Origin: Zopfochytrium polystomum | Lineage: Eukaryota > Chytridiomycota > Chytridiomycetes > Chytridiales > Chytridiaceae | DNA: 64,000 bases | Direction: 5' to 3' | NCBI GenBank assembly: GCA_025765615.1 | Contig: JAIVFJ010000269.1 | Span: 1 to 64,000, forward strand | Shown here: piece after piece, positions 1 to 9,942 of the stretch | Layout of the letters: each line of letters begins with the position of its first letter | How positions within the stretch are numbered: position 1 is the stretch's first letter | The notes under the pieces: generated by a model | Seen by the model: only the letters and a program-made list of their open reading frames with translations | Database searches by the model: none | What the model was told of the DNA's origin: nothing | Translations under genes and position numbers: made by a program

Positions 1-524
1 GCAGGAGAGTACGGCGGTGGCGCTGGCGACTGAGAACGCTGCGGCTGCCTGCTGCGGCTGCCTGCTGCTGATGCTGATGCTGCTGGTAGGGAGCGCCTCC
101 ATCATTGGTTCCCGCTGGAAATCGGGTGGGAGACTTTCTCGTCGGGCGCCCCCCGACGAATAGCGCGCATTGCCCACGCAAGGTAGTTAAATTCCGGCGG
201 CTCGTTCCTCGTTTCATCTCTGCTACTTTGATTAACGCGCACACACACACACACCGCTCAATGTCCCAATGCGTCTGCGAAGTAGGACTCTTCAGTCTTG
301 GCGGTTTTTGGTTCGGTTGTTTGCGCACTATTGTGTTTAGCTTTTCCGTTTTTCCGCTCCTGCCATTTTTAGAAAGAGCGCTTGTTTGTCTCAGAAACAA
401 ACATCGTGGAGCACGCAGTGTGTGCGGCGGTCGTTGTGTCTCCCTTCTGTCTCCTCCTCTTTCCCGCCAGCCGCTTCCATTTTTTTTGTCTCGTCTTCTC
501 GCATTTGCTTCCGCCCTCCTGCCG
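1..524. other. Left edge and upstream region of the first gene
   Basis: I see no gene that I can support here. Positions about 45-88 are an imperfect CTG/CTGATG triplet run, which on the minus strand could be the glutamine-rich part of a gene off the left edge. A short (AC)n run lies at about 239-253. The plus-strand frame of the first gene is open back to position 105, but its composition changes at the ATG at 525, so I treat 1-524 as upstream sequence. Confidence 0.45.
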
Positions 525-2459
525 ATGCGCCGCGGATCGGTCAACAGCGAAGTCGAGGACGTCGGCGCCGACGCCGCCTCCGCCTACGCCGCCGCCTTCG
601 CCGCCGCCAACGCCAACAGGAGCAATCATCATGCCCACAGCAGCTGGGGAGCTGTCAGCAACGGCAACGACGTCCCAAACGCCATCATCCTACACGCACA
701 CGCGAATGCCGAACGGCAAACTCCATACGCAGGCACAGCAGATCCTCCTCCGCAGGCAGCGGGCATTATGGACGGCTACAACGCCAAGACTCTGGTGCAG
801 CTGCAGCCCCTGATGAAGCTCCAGCAGCAGCATGACGCACAGCAAAACAGCGGGACGTCTGCCCTTGCCCCTCCACCCGCTTACAACTCCAAACCCCGCT
901 TCCTCAACTGTCTCGTGCTGGGCTCAGCCATCCCGTTCTCTATCCCTTTCAGCGACTCTTCCTTGCCCGTCTCCTCCCTGACCTTTTCCATCTCGGCCAT
1001 GCTCAGCGCCCTCGGCCTGAACCTCAACCACAAGAGGCCCCTGGAGCTCTTCCTGGTTAACAATCGCTCCGCGACGAACCCCACCCTACTGCCGACCGAC
1101 AGCATCCTGCACCCCAGCAACCCTGCGTTTGCGGCAATCACGTCATCCATGCACGAGGAGGACGTTGTCGAACGCACCGTGGTGCTGCTGGCAGGGAGGT
1201 GCATGTGGGTGAACGGCCCGATGAAGAGCGCGGCGCTGCGAGACTTGATCGACATGGAAGCAGTCGGCGGAATCGGCGTCGACGTGCTCGTTCTCGTCCC
1301 GACGGACCCACGCGCGGCCATGGGCGGTGCGACGACGCCCTCCAGCGGGCTAGTAGTCGGAAGAGTCGGAAGCGTCGCCGGAGCGGTCTCGGTCATCGGC
1401 CACAGGCCCTTCGCTCCACCCAGGCGATCATCGCTGGAATCCTTCCAACCCATGTCTGTCGAGTACCCGTCGCCGGTGCCGCCGATGCGATCGGTGTCGG
1501 TGTCGACGGGAAGCAACGTGCTGACGTACGGGAATGCGGGAGGGACGCTGCGGTACGGCCAGAGCCGGAACCCGTCCATCTATTCGTCGTACCAACCGAG
1601 CTACCAGGACGCGCGAGGACTCGTGGCGGACGCGTACCCGTACCCTCCGACGATGCCGTCGCACCCGGCAAAGCTGGACCCGGACGACGCAAAGCGGAAG
1701 CAAATGACCGTTCGCCGGATCCTCTTTGTCGTCGGCGCCGTCATCGCCGTCGCCATGGTCCTCGCCGTCGTCGCGGTCGTCGTCAGCCGTAAACAATCCC
1801 AGACGCAGCCGGCCTCCTCTGCCACGGGCGGCACCACGGCAAAACCGACGCCCAACGCAAACTGCAAGACCACGCTCTTTGACGACTTTACGCGCCCCAA
1901 CACCAACAACGTCGGCCTCATCACCGGCTCCGGTGGCGACATCCAGGCGCTGGCGTGGTCGACCAACCTAACCTTCTTCCCGTCGGGTTACACCGGTTAC
2001 TACTACGAAAACATCCGCGACGTCATCATCGCGGCCAACGGTACCACCACGACGTGCAGGGCGGCGCCGTCGTTCGGCAAGTACCTCGCGTTCTCGATGG
2101 GCGGGTCCGGCACGTTCCACATCAACCTGCAGGTCGGGTGCAGCAAGGCCGTCCACGTGTCGACCACGTTCAACGTCACGACGCCGCCCATGGATTTTGT
2201 GGTCGACGTCGACAAGGTGGCCGGTGTCAACGCCAGCGCGGATTTGAGCGCGGTGGTGTGGGAGAATATGGTGTTTGCGGACAAGGGTGTTACGTGGAGC
2301 TTGGCCAATTTTAGAGGGGTGAGCGATATCAACGATTGTGCGCTGACCTGGGGCGTCAATGATTCCCTGAGGTGTGGGGAGGAGGAGGTGGTGTGTATTT
2401 TAAAGATAGAAAAATTGCTTTCATTTGGCAGCTGGCCTTTACCTTTGCTACTTCCTTAG
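525..2459 (+). CDS. Crinkler-like header / single-pass membrane protein, tandem copy A
   Basis: Probable type II-like membrane protein of about 644 residues in one exon. After an Ala/His/Gln-rich leader comes a domain starting LNCLVLGS near residue 127 and running to about 270. Its pattern (NCLVLG, then a hydrophobic stretch, then LELFLVNN) resembles the ubiquitin-like N-terminal domain of Crinkler (CRN) proteins; this is a remembered resemblance, not an alignment. A Pro/Ser/Tyr-rich linker follows, then a membrane span at about 399-421 after RR, then an ectodomain with four cysteines shared with copies B and C and several Asn-x-Thr sites. The ectodomain begins FDDFTRP, like beta-sandwich carbohydrate-binding modules. 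The last 31 or so residues look like a frameshift tail, because the ancestral stop survives out of frame at 2368-2370. I chose the ATG at 525 because the frame further upstream is compositionally unlike coding sequence. Function is unknown. Confidence 0.72.
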   Translation: MRRGSVNSEVEDVGADAASAYAAAFAAANANRSNHHAHSSWGAVSNGNDVPNAIILHAHANAERQTPYAGTADPPPQAAGIMDGYNAKTLVQLQPLMKLQQQHDAQQNSGTSALAPPPAYNSKPRFLNCLVLGSAIPFSIPFSDSSLPVSSLTFSISAMLSALGLNLNHKRPLELFLVNNRSATNPTLLPTDSILHPSNPAFAAITSSMHEEDVVERTVVLLAGRCMWVNGPMKSAALRDLIDMEAVGGIGVDVLVLVPTDPRAAMGGATTPSSGLVVGRVGSVAGAVSVIGHRPFAPPRRSSLESFQPMSVEYPSPVPPMRSVSVSTGSNVLTYGNAGGTLRYGQSRNPSIYSSYQPSYQDARGLVADAYPYPPTMPSHPAKLDPDDAKRKQMTVRRILFVVGAVIAVAMVLAVVAVVVSRKQSQTQPASSATGGTTAKPTPNANCKTTLFDDFTRPNTNNVGLITGSGGDIQALAWSTNLTFFPSGYTGYYYENIRDVIIAANGTTTTCRAAPSFGKYLAFSMGGSGTFHINLQVGCSKAVHVSTTFNVTTPPMDFVVDVDKVAGVNASADLSAVVWENMVFADKGVTWSLANFRGVSDINDCALTWGVNDSLRCGEEEVVCILKIEKLLSFGSWPLPLLLP

Positions 2460-3042
2460 GTCTTGTTGCAATTTAGTCAACAACAAACAGAGGGGAAAAA
2501 GGGGGTTAGTAATGCGCCTCATTCACGAGAGCCATTGCTTTTTTTCGTCATTCAATGTAATCTTGTGCTTTGGCTACCAGCAGGTGATATTCGCACGGTC
2601 TGCAAGGACCTTCCCGTTTTGGGCATGAAGTAGTAGTAATAAGAGTTTGTTGGATTGCGGAGCAACTCCAAAAACCTCGTTTCCGACGTGTTTCGGCAAA
2701 CGACGCCATCGTCGAGGTTTCTGGAGTGCGTTTCCAATTTGAGCTGCTCCCCAATAAGATGCGCCCACTATGATTGAGGCGAACGTGGCTGCCTTTTTTG
2801 GTGGCGATTCCGGTTTTCCTTTTTGGAATAAAGTGCAAAAATTCCTGTATAAAAAACTTTCACCTTGTTACTCAACCTCTGTCTGTCGGGTCTGTCTGTC
2901 TGTCTGTGGCGGCTGCACCCGCCTTGGAAGCAGAACCTTCTGGAGAGGACGAAAAAGTTTGTTGGCTTCTGTCCAAATTTTGCGGAATTAATGCCGCGCC
3001 GGCACGCTGTCGCAGAGAGCGCGCTTGACAACAACCACAACG
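2460..3042. other. Spacer between tandem copies A and B
   Basis: No gene is supported. The stretch is AT-richer than its flanks and should hold the 3' end of copy A and the promoter of copy B. A short GTCTGTCTGTCT repeat lies near 2885-2908. Minus-strand frames here are short and do not resemble any family I know. Confidence 0.5.
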
Positions 3043-4785
3043 ATGAGAGCGACGACGTCCCCAGCCGCCCAAGGCGTAAAGACAGCAGATGGGAGGGGGG
3101 CCTGCCCTCCAGCGACCGCGGCGGCGGCGGGCGTGACCAGGGGCGCCACTATTGTCAGCCGCGCCAGAACTTCCTCCGACCGGAAAAGCAACGACGACGA
3201 CGCTCCGAACACCAAAGGGCCCCTGCACCAGCGTCCCATGGACAAGCTCGGCCAGCTCCATCACTACCACGACGCGGCGCGCAACAGCGGGTTGCCGCCC
3301 GCATACCACTTAAAACCCCGTTTCCTCAACTGCCTCGTCCTCGGCTCAGCCATCCCCTTCTCGGTCCCTTTCAACGACTCTTCGCTGCCCGTCTCGTCCC
3401 TGACCTTTTCCATCTCGGCCATGCTCAGCGCGCTCGGCCTGAATCTTACCGTCAAGCGGCCCATCGAGCTCTTTCTGGTGAACAATCGGTCGCCGACGAA
3501 CCCGACCCTGCTGCCGTCTGACAGAATGCTGCATCCGAGCAACCCGGCGTTCGCGGCGATCACGTCATCAATGCACGAGGAAGACGTCGTCGAACGGACG
3601 GTAGTGCTCCTCGCTGGGAGATGCATGTGGGTGAACGGTCCGATGAAGAGCGCGGCGCTGCGGGACCTGATCGATATGGAGGCCGTTGGCGGGACAGGCG
3701 TCGACGTGCTGGTGCTCGTCCCGACGGATCCGCGGGCCGCCATCGGTGGTGCAACGACGCCCACCAGCGGTATGGTGGTGGGAATCATTGGGGGTGTCCC
3801 GGGAGCCGTCTCTGTCCTCGGGCACAGACCAGTTCCGCCACCGCGGTCCGCATCGCAAGAATCCTTCTATCCAACAATGGTCCCCCAGATGATCATGCCA
3901 CCAAGAAGATCGCTGTCCACTTCCACCACAAGCAACGTGCTGCCGTACGGGCACGGAGGAACGATAAGCTCTTTCCAGACCAGGAACACGTCCTTGGACG
4001 AGTCCGTCTACCAAGGGAGCTACACACCCGACGGCAGAGGACTTGTAGAGGGCTACTACCTTTACCCTCCGACCCTCCCGGCGCTCCCGACAAAGCCCGG
4101 CTCCGAGCAATACAAGCGTAACCAGCTGACAGTCCGCCGGATCCTCCTCATCGTCGGCGTCCTTGTCGTCCTAGCCACGATCCTCGCCATCGTCGCCGTT
4201 GTGGTCACCCACAAACCGCTTCCATCCACAACCGACGGTCCACCCGCCCCCCCAAAGTCGACGCCCAACGCAAACTGCAAGACCACGCTCTTTGACGACT
4301 TTACGCGCCCCAACACCAACAACGTAGGTCTCGTCACCGGCGCCGGCGGCGACATCCAGGCGCTGGCGTGGACCTCCAACCTCACCTTCTTCCCTTCGGG
4401 GTACACGGGCTACTACTACGAAAACGTCCGCGACGTCATCATAGCCGACAACGGCACCACCACGACCTGCAAAGCGGCGCCCTCGTTCGGGCGGTACGTC
4501 GCGTTCTCGATGGCCGGCTCTGGCACGTTCCACATAAACGTGCAGGTCGGGTGCGCCAAGGTCGTCAACAAGTCGGCCGCGTTCAATCTCACGGCGTCGC
4601 CGCCGACGGACTTTGTGATCGACGTCGACAGGCTGGCTGGGGTGGGCGCCAGCGCGGATCTGAGCGCGGTGGTGTGGGAGAATATGGTGTTTGCGGATAG
4701 GGGCGTGTCGTGGAGTTTGGCCGATTTTAGGGGCGTCAGCGACGTTGACGATTGTGGGTTGGCGGGGGCGACAATGATTCCGTGA
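3043..4785 (+). CDS. Crinkler-like header / single-pass membrane protein, tandem copy B
   Basis: Close paralogue of the gene at 525-2459, about 580 residues in one exon. It has a Thr/Ala/Gly-rich leader, a Crinkler-like domain beginning LNCLVLGS near residue 95, a Pro/Ser-rich linker, a membrane span at about 367-389 and a lumenal or extracellular domain. The four cysteines (in CKTT, CKAAP, GCAKV and DDCGL) match copy A. It ends cleanly at ATMIP, which shows that copy A's longer tail is derived. Because copies A and B are similar over both domains, they probably arose by recent tandem duplication. The ATG at 3043 is the first in frame; an internal ATG in MDKLG near 3238 would give a shorter protein. 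Function is unknown; the architecture suggests a surface receptor or adhesin with a cytosolic signalling domain. Confidence 0.75.
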   Translation: MRATTSPAAQGVKTADGRGACPPATAAAAGVTRGATIVSRARTSSDRKSNDDDAPNTKGPLHQRPMDKLGQLHHYHDAARNSGLPPAYHLKPRFLNCLVLGSAIPFSVPFNDSSLPVSSLTFSISAMLSALGLNLTVKRPIELFLVNNRSPTNPTLLPSDRMLHPSNPAFAAITSSMHEEDVVERTVVLLAGRCMWVNGPMKSAALRDLIDMEAVGGTGVDVLVLVPTDPRAAIGGATTPTSGMVVGIIGGVPGAVSVLGHRPVPPPRSASQESFYPTMVPQMIMPPRRSLSTSTTSNVLPYGHGGTISSFQTRNTSLDESVYQGSYTPDGRGLVEGYYLYPPTLPALPTKPGSEQYKRNQLTVRRILLIVGVLVVLATILAIVAVVVTHKPLPSTTDGPPAPPKSTPNANCKTTLFDDFTRPNTNNVGLVTGAGGDIQALAWTSNLTFFPSGYTGYYYENVRDVIIADNGTTTTCKAAPSFGRYVAFSMAGSGTFHINVQVGCAKVVNKSAAFNLTASPPTDFVIDVDRLAGVGASADLSAVVWENMVFADRGVSWSLADFRGVSDVDDCGLAGATMIP

Positions 4786-5061
4786 GGGGGTAATCGATGT
4801 AGACTCGGGGAGGTCGTTTTTAGCATTCGGGGGGGATTACAATCACATACCAAAATATTGTGACTTTAAGCGAGCGAGAGTGAATAATGGTACCTGGAGA
4901 AGCGACTGCATGAAGCTGACGCTGATAGTTCCAACGTTTCGGGCTGTTGCGCCACCCTTTGATATGCAAATCAGCAGAGGGAGCGAGAAATAGGCGGGCT
5001 GTAAATGAGTCCCAATTAGTTAGTTGCCCTATTTGATCGTTTTCGTTGCCAAATTCGCCAA
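4786..5061. other. Spacer between tandem copies B and C
   Basis: This 276-bp AT-rich spacer shows no coding signal and presumably holds the 3' end of copy B and the promoter of copy C. Confidence 0.5.
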
Positions 5062-6480
5062 ATGAGCCTCGTCGTTGGGCCAAGAGCGGCCGCCCTCGCC
5101 CTCAGCGCCACCGCCGCTGCTGCCACTGCAAGAGATGAAGCCTTTCCCTCCGCTGCTGCCGCCCTTCTCGCCGACGACAACAGCAACCACCGGCCGCTCA
5201 ACTGCCTAGTCCTTGGCTCGACCGTCGCCTTCTCCGTCCTGTTCAACCCAGCCGCCACCGCCTCGTCGCTCTCCGCACCCGTCTCGTCCGCCCTTGCGAC
5301 CCTCCGCTTCTCTCTCGACCGGGGCTTTGAAATCTTTCTCGTCGACAACCGCCGCTCCACCTTGTCCCTCGATGACCCGATCGTCAGCCCCTCGAACCCG
5401 GCCATCATTCCGGTCACCGGCGCCTCCGAGCTGGACGAGGCCGTTGTTTGGGCCGGAGTGCTCCTGGGCCGACGTTGCAACTGGGTGAACGAGAGAATCG
5501 GGGGTACAGAGCTGCGGAAAGTAATCGATGCCGACGCTGTCGGGCGCGAGGGTGTCGATGCGGTACTCGTCGTACCCAGAAGCTCTTGGCCGACGGCCGG
5601 GCAGTCAGCGGCTTTGAATGACAGACGGAACTCGCTGCGCCCGCTTCTGCCCAAGCATGAATCCAACATTTTCAAAGCTAGCCAAAGTGCCGACGACCCA
5701 AAGAGATGGCGATCCATATTGCTGTATAGCGGGCTCGCTGCCTCTGTGGTTCTGGTGATAACTGTCGTTATCGTCGTCATTGTCAAGGTCACTGGCAGCA
5801 GCTCATCAAACGGCGTCAACAGCGGGAACTATGACAATGCCGCCAACTCTTTGAATGTCAGCGCTGGAGCTCCCACCACAATCAGCTCGCTTCAATTCTC
5901 CTCAACCACAAGCCAAGCTGCTTCACCGTCATCCTCCAACTCATCCCCCTCCCCATCAGTCACCTTCCCTGCGCCCACCGCCTGCCGCACCGTCCTCATC
6001 GACGACTTTTCGCGCCCTGGAGTAAACGCCCTGGGCCTCGCCGCCGACGGCAGCAACCTCCAGCTCGGCTCCGCCCCCGGCAACCTCACCTTCTTCCCCT
6101 CCACCACCACCAACAGCTTCTTCTCCGAGAACCTCGCCACCGCAAACTCTGACCCCAACGCAACCTGCCCTCCCGCCGCCCCGCTCGGCCCGTACATCAT
6201 TTTTTCGCTGGGCGGCTTGGGGTCTGTGCGGGTGACCGTGCAGACGGGGTGCACAAAGGTCGACCATGTGACGGCGCCGTTCAACCTCGAGTGGCCGCCG
6301 AGGGATTACGCGGTCGACGTGAGGGCGTTGGTGAACGCTGGCGGATTCGTCGAGACGAGCGCCGTCGCGTGGGTCGGGATGAGGCCGGGGAATCCTAATC
6401 TGCCTTGGGTGTTGGGGAACGTGAGGAGCGTGAATGATTTGGCGGCGTGTGGGATGGAGGGGGCCGTTCTTTTGTCGTGA
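5062..6480 (+). CDS. Crinkler-like header / single-pass membrane protein, diverged copy C
   Basis: Third and most diverged member of the array, 472 residues in one exon. An Ala-rich leader leads into LNCLVLGST near residue 47; FEIFLVDN and CNWVNE match copies A and B. The span is at about 220-243, followed by a Ser/Thr/Asn-rich stalk (about 245-305) typical of O-glycosylated surface proteins. The ectodomain begins CRTVLIDDFSRP and keeps the four cysteines (CRTV, TCPP, GCTKV, ACGM). Keeping the header, span and ectodomain together despite divergence argues that the three parts work as one unit. The start ATG at 5062 gives the shortest leader of the three. Topology with the Crinkler-like domain in the cytosol is inferred from basic residues (PKRWR) before the span. 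Confidence 0.75.
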   Translation: MSLVVGPRAAALALSATAAAATARDEAFPSAAAALLADDNSNHRPLNCLVLGSTVAFSVLFNPAATASSLSAPVSSALATLRFSLDRGFEIFLVDNRRSTLSLDDPIVSPSNPAIIPVTGASELDEAVVWAGVLLGRRCNWVNERIGGTELRKVIDADAVGREGVDAVLVVPRSSWPTAGQSAALNDRRNSLRPLLPKHESNIFKASQSADDPKRWRSILLYSGLAASVVLVITVVIVVIVKVTGSSSSNGVNSGNYDNAANSLNVSAGAPTTISSLQFSSTTSQAASPSSSNSSPSPSVTFPAPTACRTVLIDDFSRPGVNALGLAADGSNLQLGSAPGNLTFFPSTTTNSFFSENLATANSDPNATCPPAAPLGPYIIFSLGGLGSVRVTVQTGCTKVDHVTAPFNLEWPPRDYAVDVRALVNAGGFVETSAVAWVGMRPGNPNLPWVLGNVRSVNDLAACGMEGAVLLS

Positions 6481-7139
6481 GTGGGCTTCTGTTCCCCCTC
6501 TTGTATTTAGTCGTTTGCGTGTGATGGCTTTTCGTAACTTTTCAAGTCAGTTGCCTCGCTGCAGGACCAGTGGAGCAATTGATGCAATGCAAAGTAAAAC
6601 AAACCTTTATGTGGCATCAAAACTGATTAGAGCGGCCTGCGGGGTGATGACGCTGCGGAAACTAGCAAGTGGTGGAAGCCACTTACCACTTGTGGTTATG
6701 TTTGCAGCCGCGTTCCACGGTTGCTGTTTACAAGTACTAACCTCAACAACACCTCCCGTCCACTGTAACCCACTGTACCAACTCGACTTTTTGCTCAATT
6801 GGATTCCAGGACTCTCTGCCTGCCAGAATCGTACCAGAATCGCGCCAGATTTGATTGACTTCCTCCATTTTGCGCTTGTCCTTGCGCTGATCTTCCTGCT
6901 GGACAAATCGCTTCTCCAAACGACAATGGCCACGCTGGTGCTGCAGACTAGCGTCAGAGCAGAAACAACCACCACACGACCAGACTATTTTGTTAATACG
7001 TTGCTCCGAAACATTTTCCAAAAACGACCTCCAGTACGAACTACAAAGCTTAACCTCACAAAGAAGCAACAAGTGCACAAAAGGGGCTGTGGAAGGAGGC
7101 AATCCTTGAGGCTCGAAAATGCAGCAAAAAATTCAAAGA
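6481..7139. other. Gene-free interval between convergent genes
   Basis: This 659-bp interval separates copy C from the convergent MFS gene. A 240-residue open frame overlaps it on the plus strand, but it begins inside copy C in another frame and lacks any recognisable domain, so I leave it out. I expect 3' untranslated sequence of both genes. Confidence 0.5.
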
Positions 7140-8802
7140 TTACAAACCATATCTAAAGTTAGGATTCTCAAAGTCAGTCAAATCGACCCCTTCCACTCTG
7201 GTGTCAACCAAATACCCTTGCGCCTTGCCCTCCTTCGCCTTTGCATCCCTCTGCTGATTTCTCCAGCTCAGCAGCCACCTGAGCATCATCGCAAGTACCA
7301 CCTGCCCCGCGCAGCAGCCCAAGATGACTTTGCACCCCGTCGGATACGTCGGGGCCTCCTCGGCCAAGAACGCGTGCGGGCCGACAATGTTACCGACGCA
7401 CACCGCCAAAAACACGGCAGCGGTCTCCGTCATTCTTTTCGTGTACCCGCCCAGGTTCGCCGCGGGCATCTGGAGGGCGAGGACGAGCGACGTGACGTAC
7501 CCCGTGCAGACGTAGTATCCAAAGAGCACGCCGACGGAATGCGATTTGCGGTCGACCAGCCACATGGCGAGGACGCCGACGACCGTGGGGATCAGGTAAA
7601 GCGGCATGACGACGGTGTTGACGTTCTTGAATCGGTACGCTGCGTACGAGCCCGACAGAATCCAGAAAATCTGGACTGCGCCGACGGGCATGCCCAGCAG
7701 CACGGTCTTGAGCGGGTCCGAGACGACGCCCTTGATGATGAGGCTGCCAAAGTTTGCGATCCCACCGTTGATGGTGGCGTTGAGTAGCATAAAGAGGAAG
7801 AGCAGGTGGATTTGCGGGTCGAGCAGCGCCTCCCAGATCTGGTGCGGTCTGATACGGTGGCTGAGCACGCCCGTACGGCCGAGTCGAGTTCGGCCGATGA
7901 GGGTCGCCTTCTCGTCGATAGTGAAGCGGCGGGCGGCGATGACGCTGTCGGGAAGGAGGAGGAGGATGACGAAGCCCCATAGGACTGTGACGGCCCCGAG
8001 CATGAGGTAGATGGACTTCCAGACGGGAAGGGATCCGCCCATGTGGCCGATGCCGTACGTAAGGAGGCCACCGAGAATGGAGCCCACGCCATTGCAACTG
8101 GTGAAGATGCCAGCACGGAATGGCTGCTCCTCTCGAGTGTACCTTTTGAAAGAGTCGAAGCCCCAGGTTATGTCACACTTGGCATTTGGGAATGAACACG
8201 GCACTTACCACATGGCGACAGTCATGACGAAAAATGTCGTTATTGGCGCCTCAAACACGCCCAAGAAAAAACCGACAGAACGCCATTCCAGTGAAATCGT
8301 GGCTCGCAGCGGTCAACATCAGTACGCTACCCCACAGCACAATGCAAACGCCAGTGACTTTGGGGGCGATGCTCGTGGTCAGCGCCAAAAAGCTCCAGGG
8401 GTACTCTGCCAGCAAATAAGCGATGTAGAAGATGCTCGGAAACCAGCTGTACTGCGTCCCGTTGATGTGAGCATCGGTGAAGAGGTCGAAGACGGCCGAG
8501 TACGAATGCGCCTGCTTATCGACAAACTGCAGCATGTACGTGACGCAGAGGAGCGGCAGGACGGTTAAGTCGACGCGCCGGAGGACCCGTCGGACGCCGG
8601 CAGAGTCGGAGGTCAGCTGCTGCACGTACTCTGTCGAGAGGTTGTGTTTGCGGAGGAAGATCTCCGCGTCGTCCAGGTTTTCCTCGTGGGCGGTGGAGCC
8701 GCCGTCTTCGTCGGCTGTGTCGCGCAGGATGCGCTCGATGGTCGGCTTGCTTTTCGGGTCGAACATCACTTGCTTGAAGTCTGCGGCGCCGGCGTCGGAC
8801 AT
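7140..8802 (-). CDS. MFS transporter of the Dal5/allantoate permease family, broken by a one-base frameshift
   Basis: Major facilitator protein with two exons, 8209-8802 and 7140-8142, and an intron at 8143-8208 (GTAAGT...AAAAG). The N-terminal half has GFFLG-like and IAYLLAEYPW helices; the C-terminal half has FTSCNGVGSILGGLLTYGI and AANLGGYTKR, typical of fungal anion:cation symporters such as allantoate, nicotinate or vitamin permeases. In six A's (plus strand, about 8265-8271) one base too many shifts the frame to a stop near 8251. Dropping one base gives CRFFLGVFEAP and an exon sum divisible by three (531 residues), so the reading frame is otherwise intact. This is either an assembly or sequencing error or a very young pseudogene. 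Substrate cannot be told from sequence. Confidence 0.8.
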
Positions 8803-9942
8803 CTTTATCTGGAAGCTGTCGGCTTAGGGGCAGGAGGGACGGCTGAGTTCCGGGTGGAGGGCACGCCGAGGGAGCACTGTTTTATACGCTTATTATTCTT
8901 CTTTTTTTTAAATTTTTTTTATTTTATTTTTAGTTGCTGTCTTCGTTCGTTCGTGCTGCGACGTGCCTCAACAGACAGACAGTCAGACAGACAGATTGAT
9001 TGACGGATTGGTTGGGAGTGGACACGCGCCACGCACGAAACAAAACAAACAAACAAACGCGGTCCCGAGTGTCTCCGTCGGCTGTCTTCCTATGAGGCTT
9101 TTCTATGCGCCACCGTTCTGCGCATCTGGCATGATCCGCACCCCCTGGCAAAGACAGACACGAGACGCGCTGAAAAGGAAGGTGGCGTTGTTTTGGAAAC
9201 CGGGGGGCCAAGATAAGCGCGGAACCCATTTTGGAAGAAGACAGACATCACCACGTTGGATAGAAGTGGCTTTTGCTACGTCACGAAGCCGTGTTTGGGG
9301 GACGAAATTGCGTCCATTGCGGTAGTGTGATGGTTTGGAAACAAGAAAATCTCTGCAAAAGAGAAGATCTCCCACTGAAAACCATTATTGAACTGGCCGG
9401 CAAAAATAGAGCCATGGTGGACTTTCAGACCTTCCTTATGGGTCGCCACACCACTACCTGCCCCATGTCAACAGAATAAGAAAAATATTTGATACGACAT
9501 TGAATGAAACGGAGGCGGGGTTGCAGGGGACCAAGTGACGCGAGTAGAAAAGTCACGAACGTTTACGGCGAGCACAATCTACTTTACCGACGGCCTCCCT
9601 CCCCGTCAGTTGAAAAGAGTCATTGGAGACACCCACGCAAATCACCTCGAACTGGGGTCTTCAAGGACATTGTTGCAGTACTCGATAGATGACCGGTGTC
9701 CGCAGGATTCATTCGAACTCCACGTGTACTCGGTGCGTAGAGAGCCCAGCAGCAATCACGCTGCAGACTCGCCGGATATCGATCCGCTCAATAATTGCCT
9801 CCCTTTTATGGTGCAGACTTCTACCTACGAGGCGCATATTTTTTGCAAATGGATGACACGCGCGTTCTTTGTGAGCACCTGCCGAATGATTTCGTACCAG
9901 GCTCCCCTGGCTCCGCCCCTCCGCGCCACTCCACCAGATAGT
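8803..9942. other. Gene-poor interval upstream of the MFS transporter
   Basis: No confident gene. It contains the divergent 5' region of the MFS gene, a T-rich run (about 8892-8933) and CAGA/AAAC microsatellite-like stretches (about 8970-9060). A 196-residue plus-strand frame (9535-10125) has no domain I recognise and overlaps minus-strand coding-like sequence, so I do not annotate it. Confidence 0.4.

Noticed and set aside
369..1966. Several long frames antisense to or in other frames of copy A
   Set aside because: They are shadows of GC-rich coding sequence; they lack domains, and copy B shows the same effect.
6434..7156. A 240-codon plus-strand frame
   Set aside because: It starts inside copy C in another frame and has no recognisable domain or repeat of composition.
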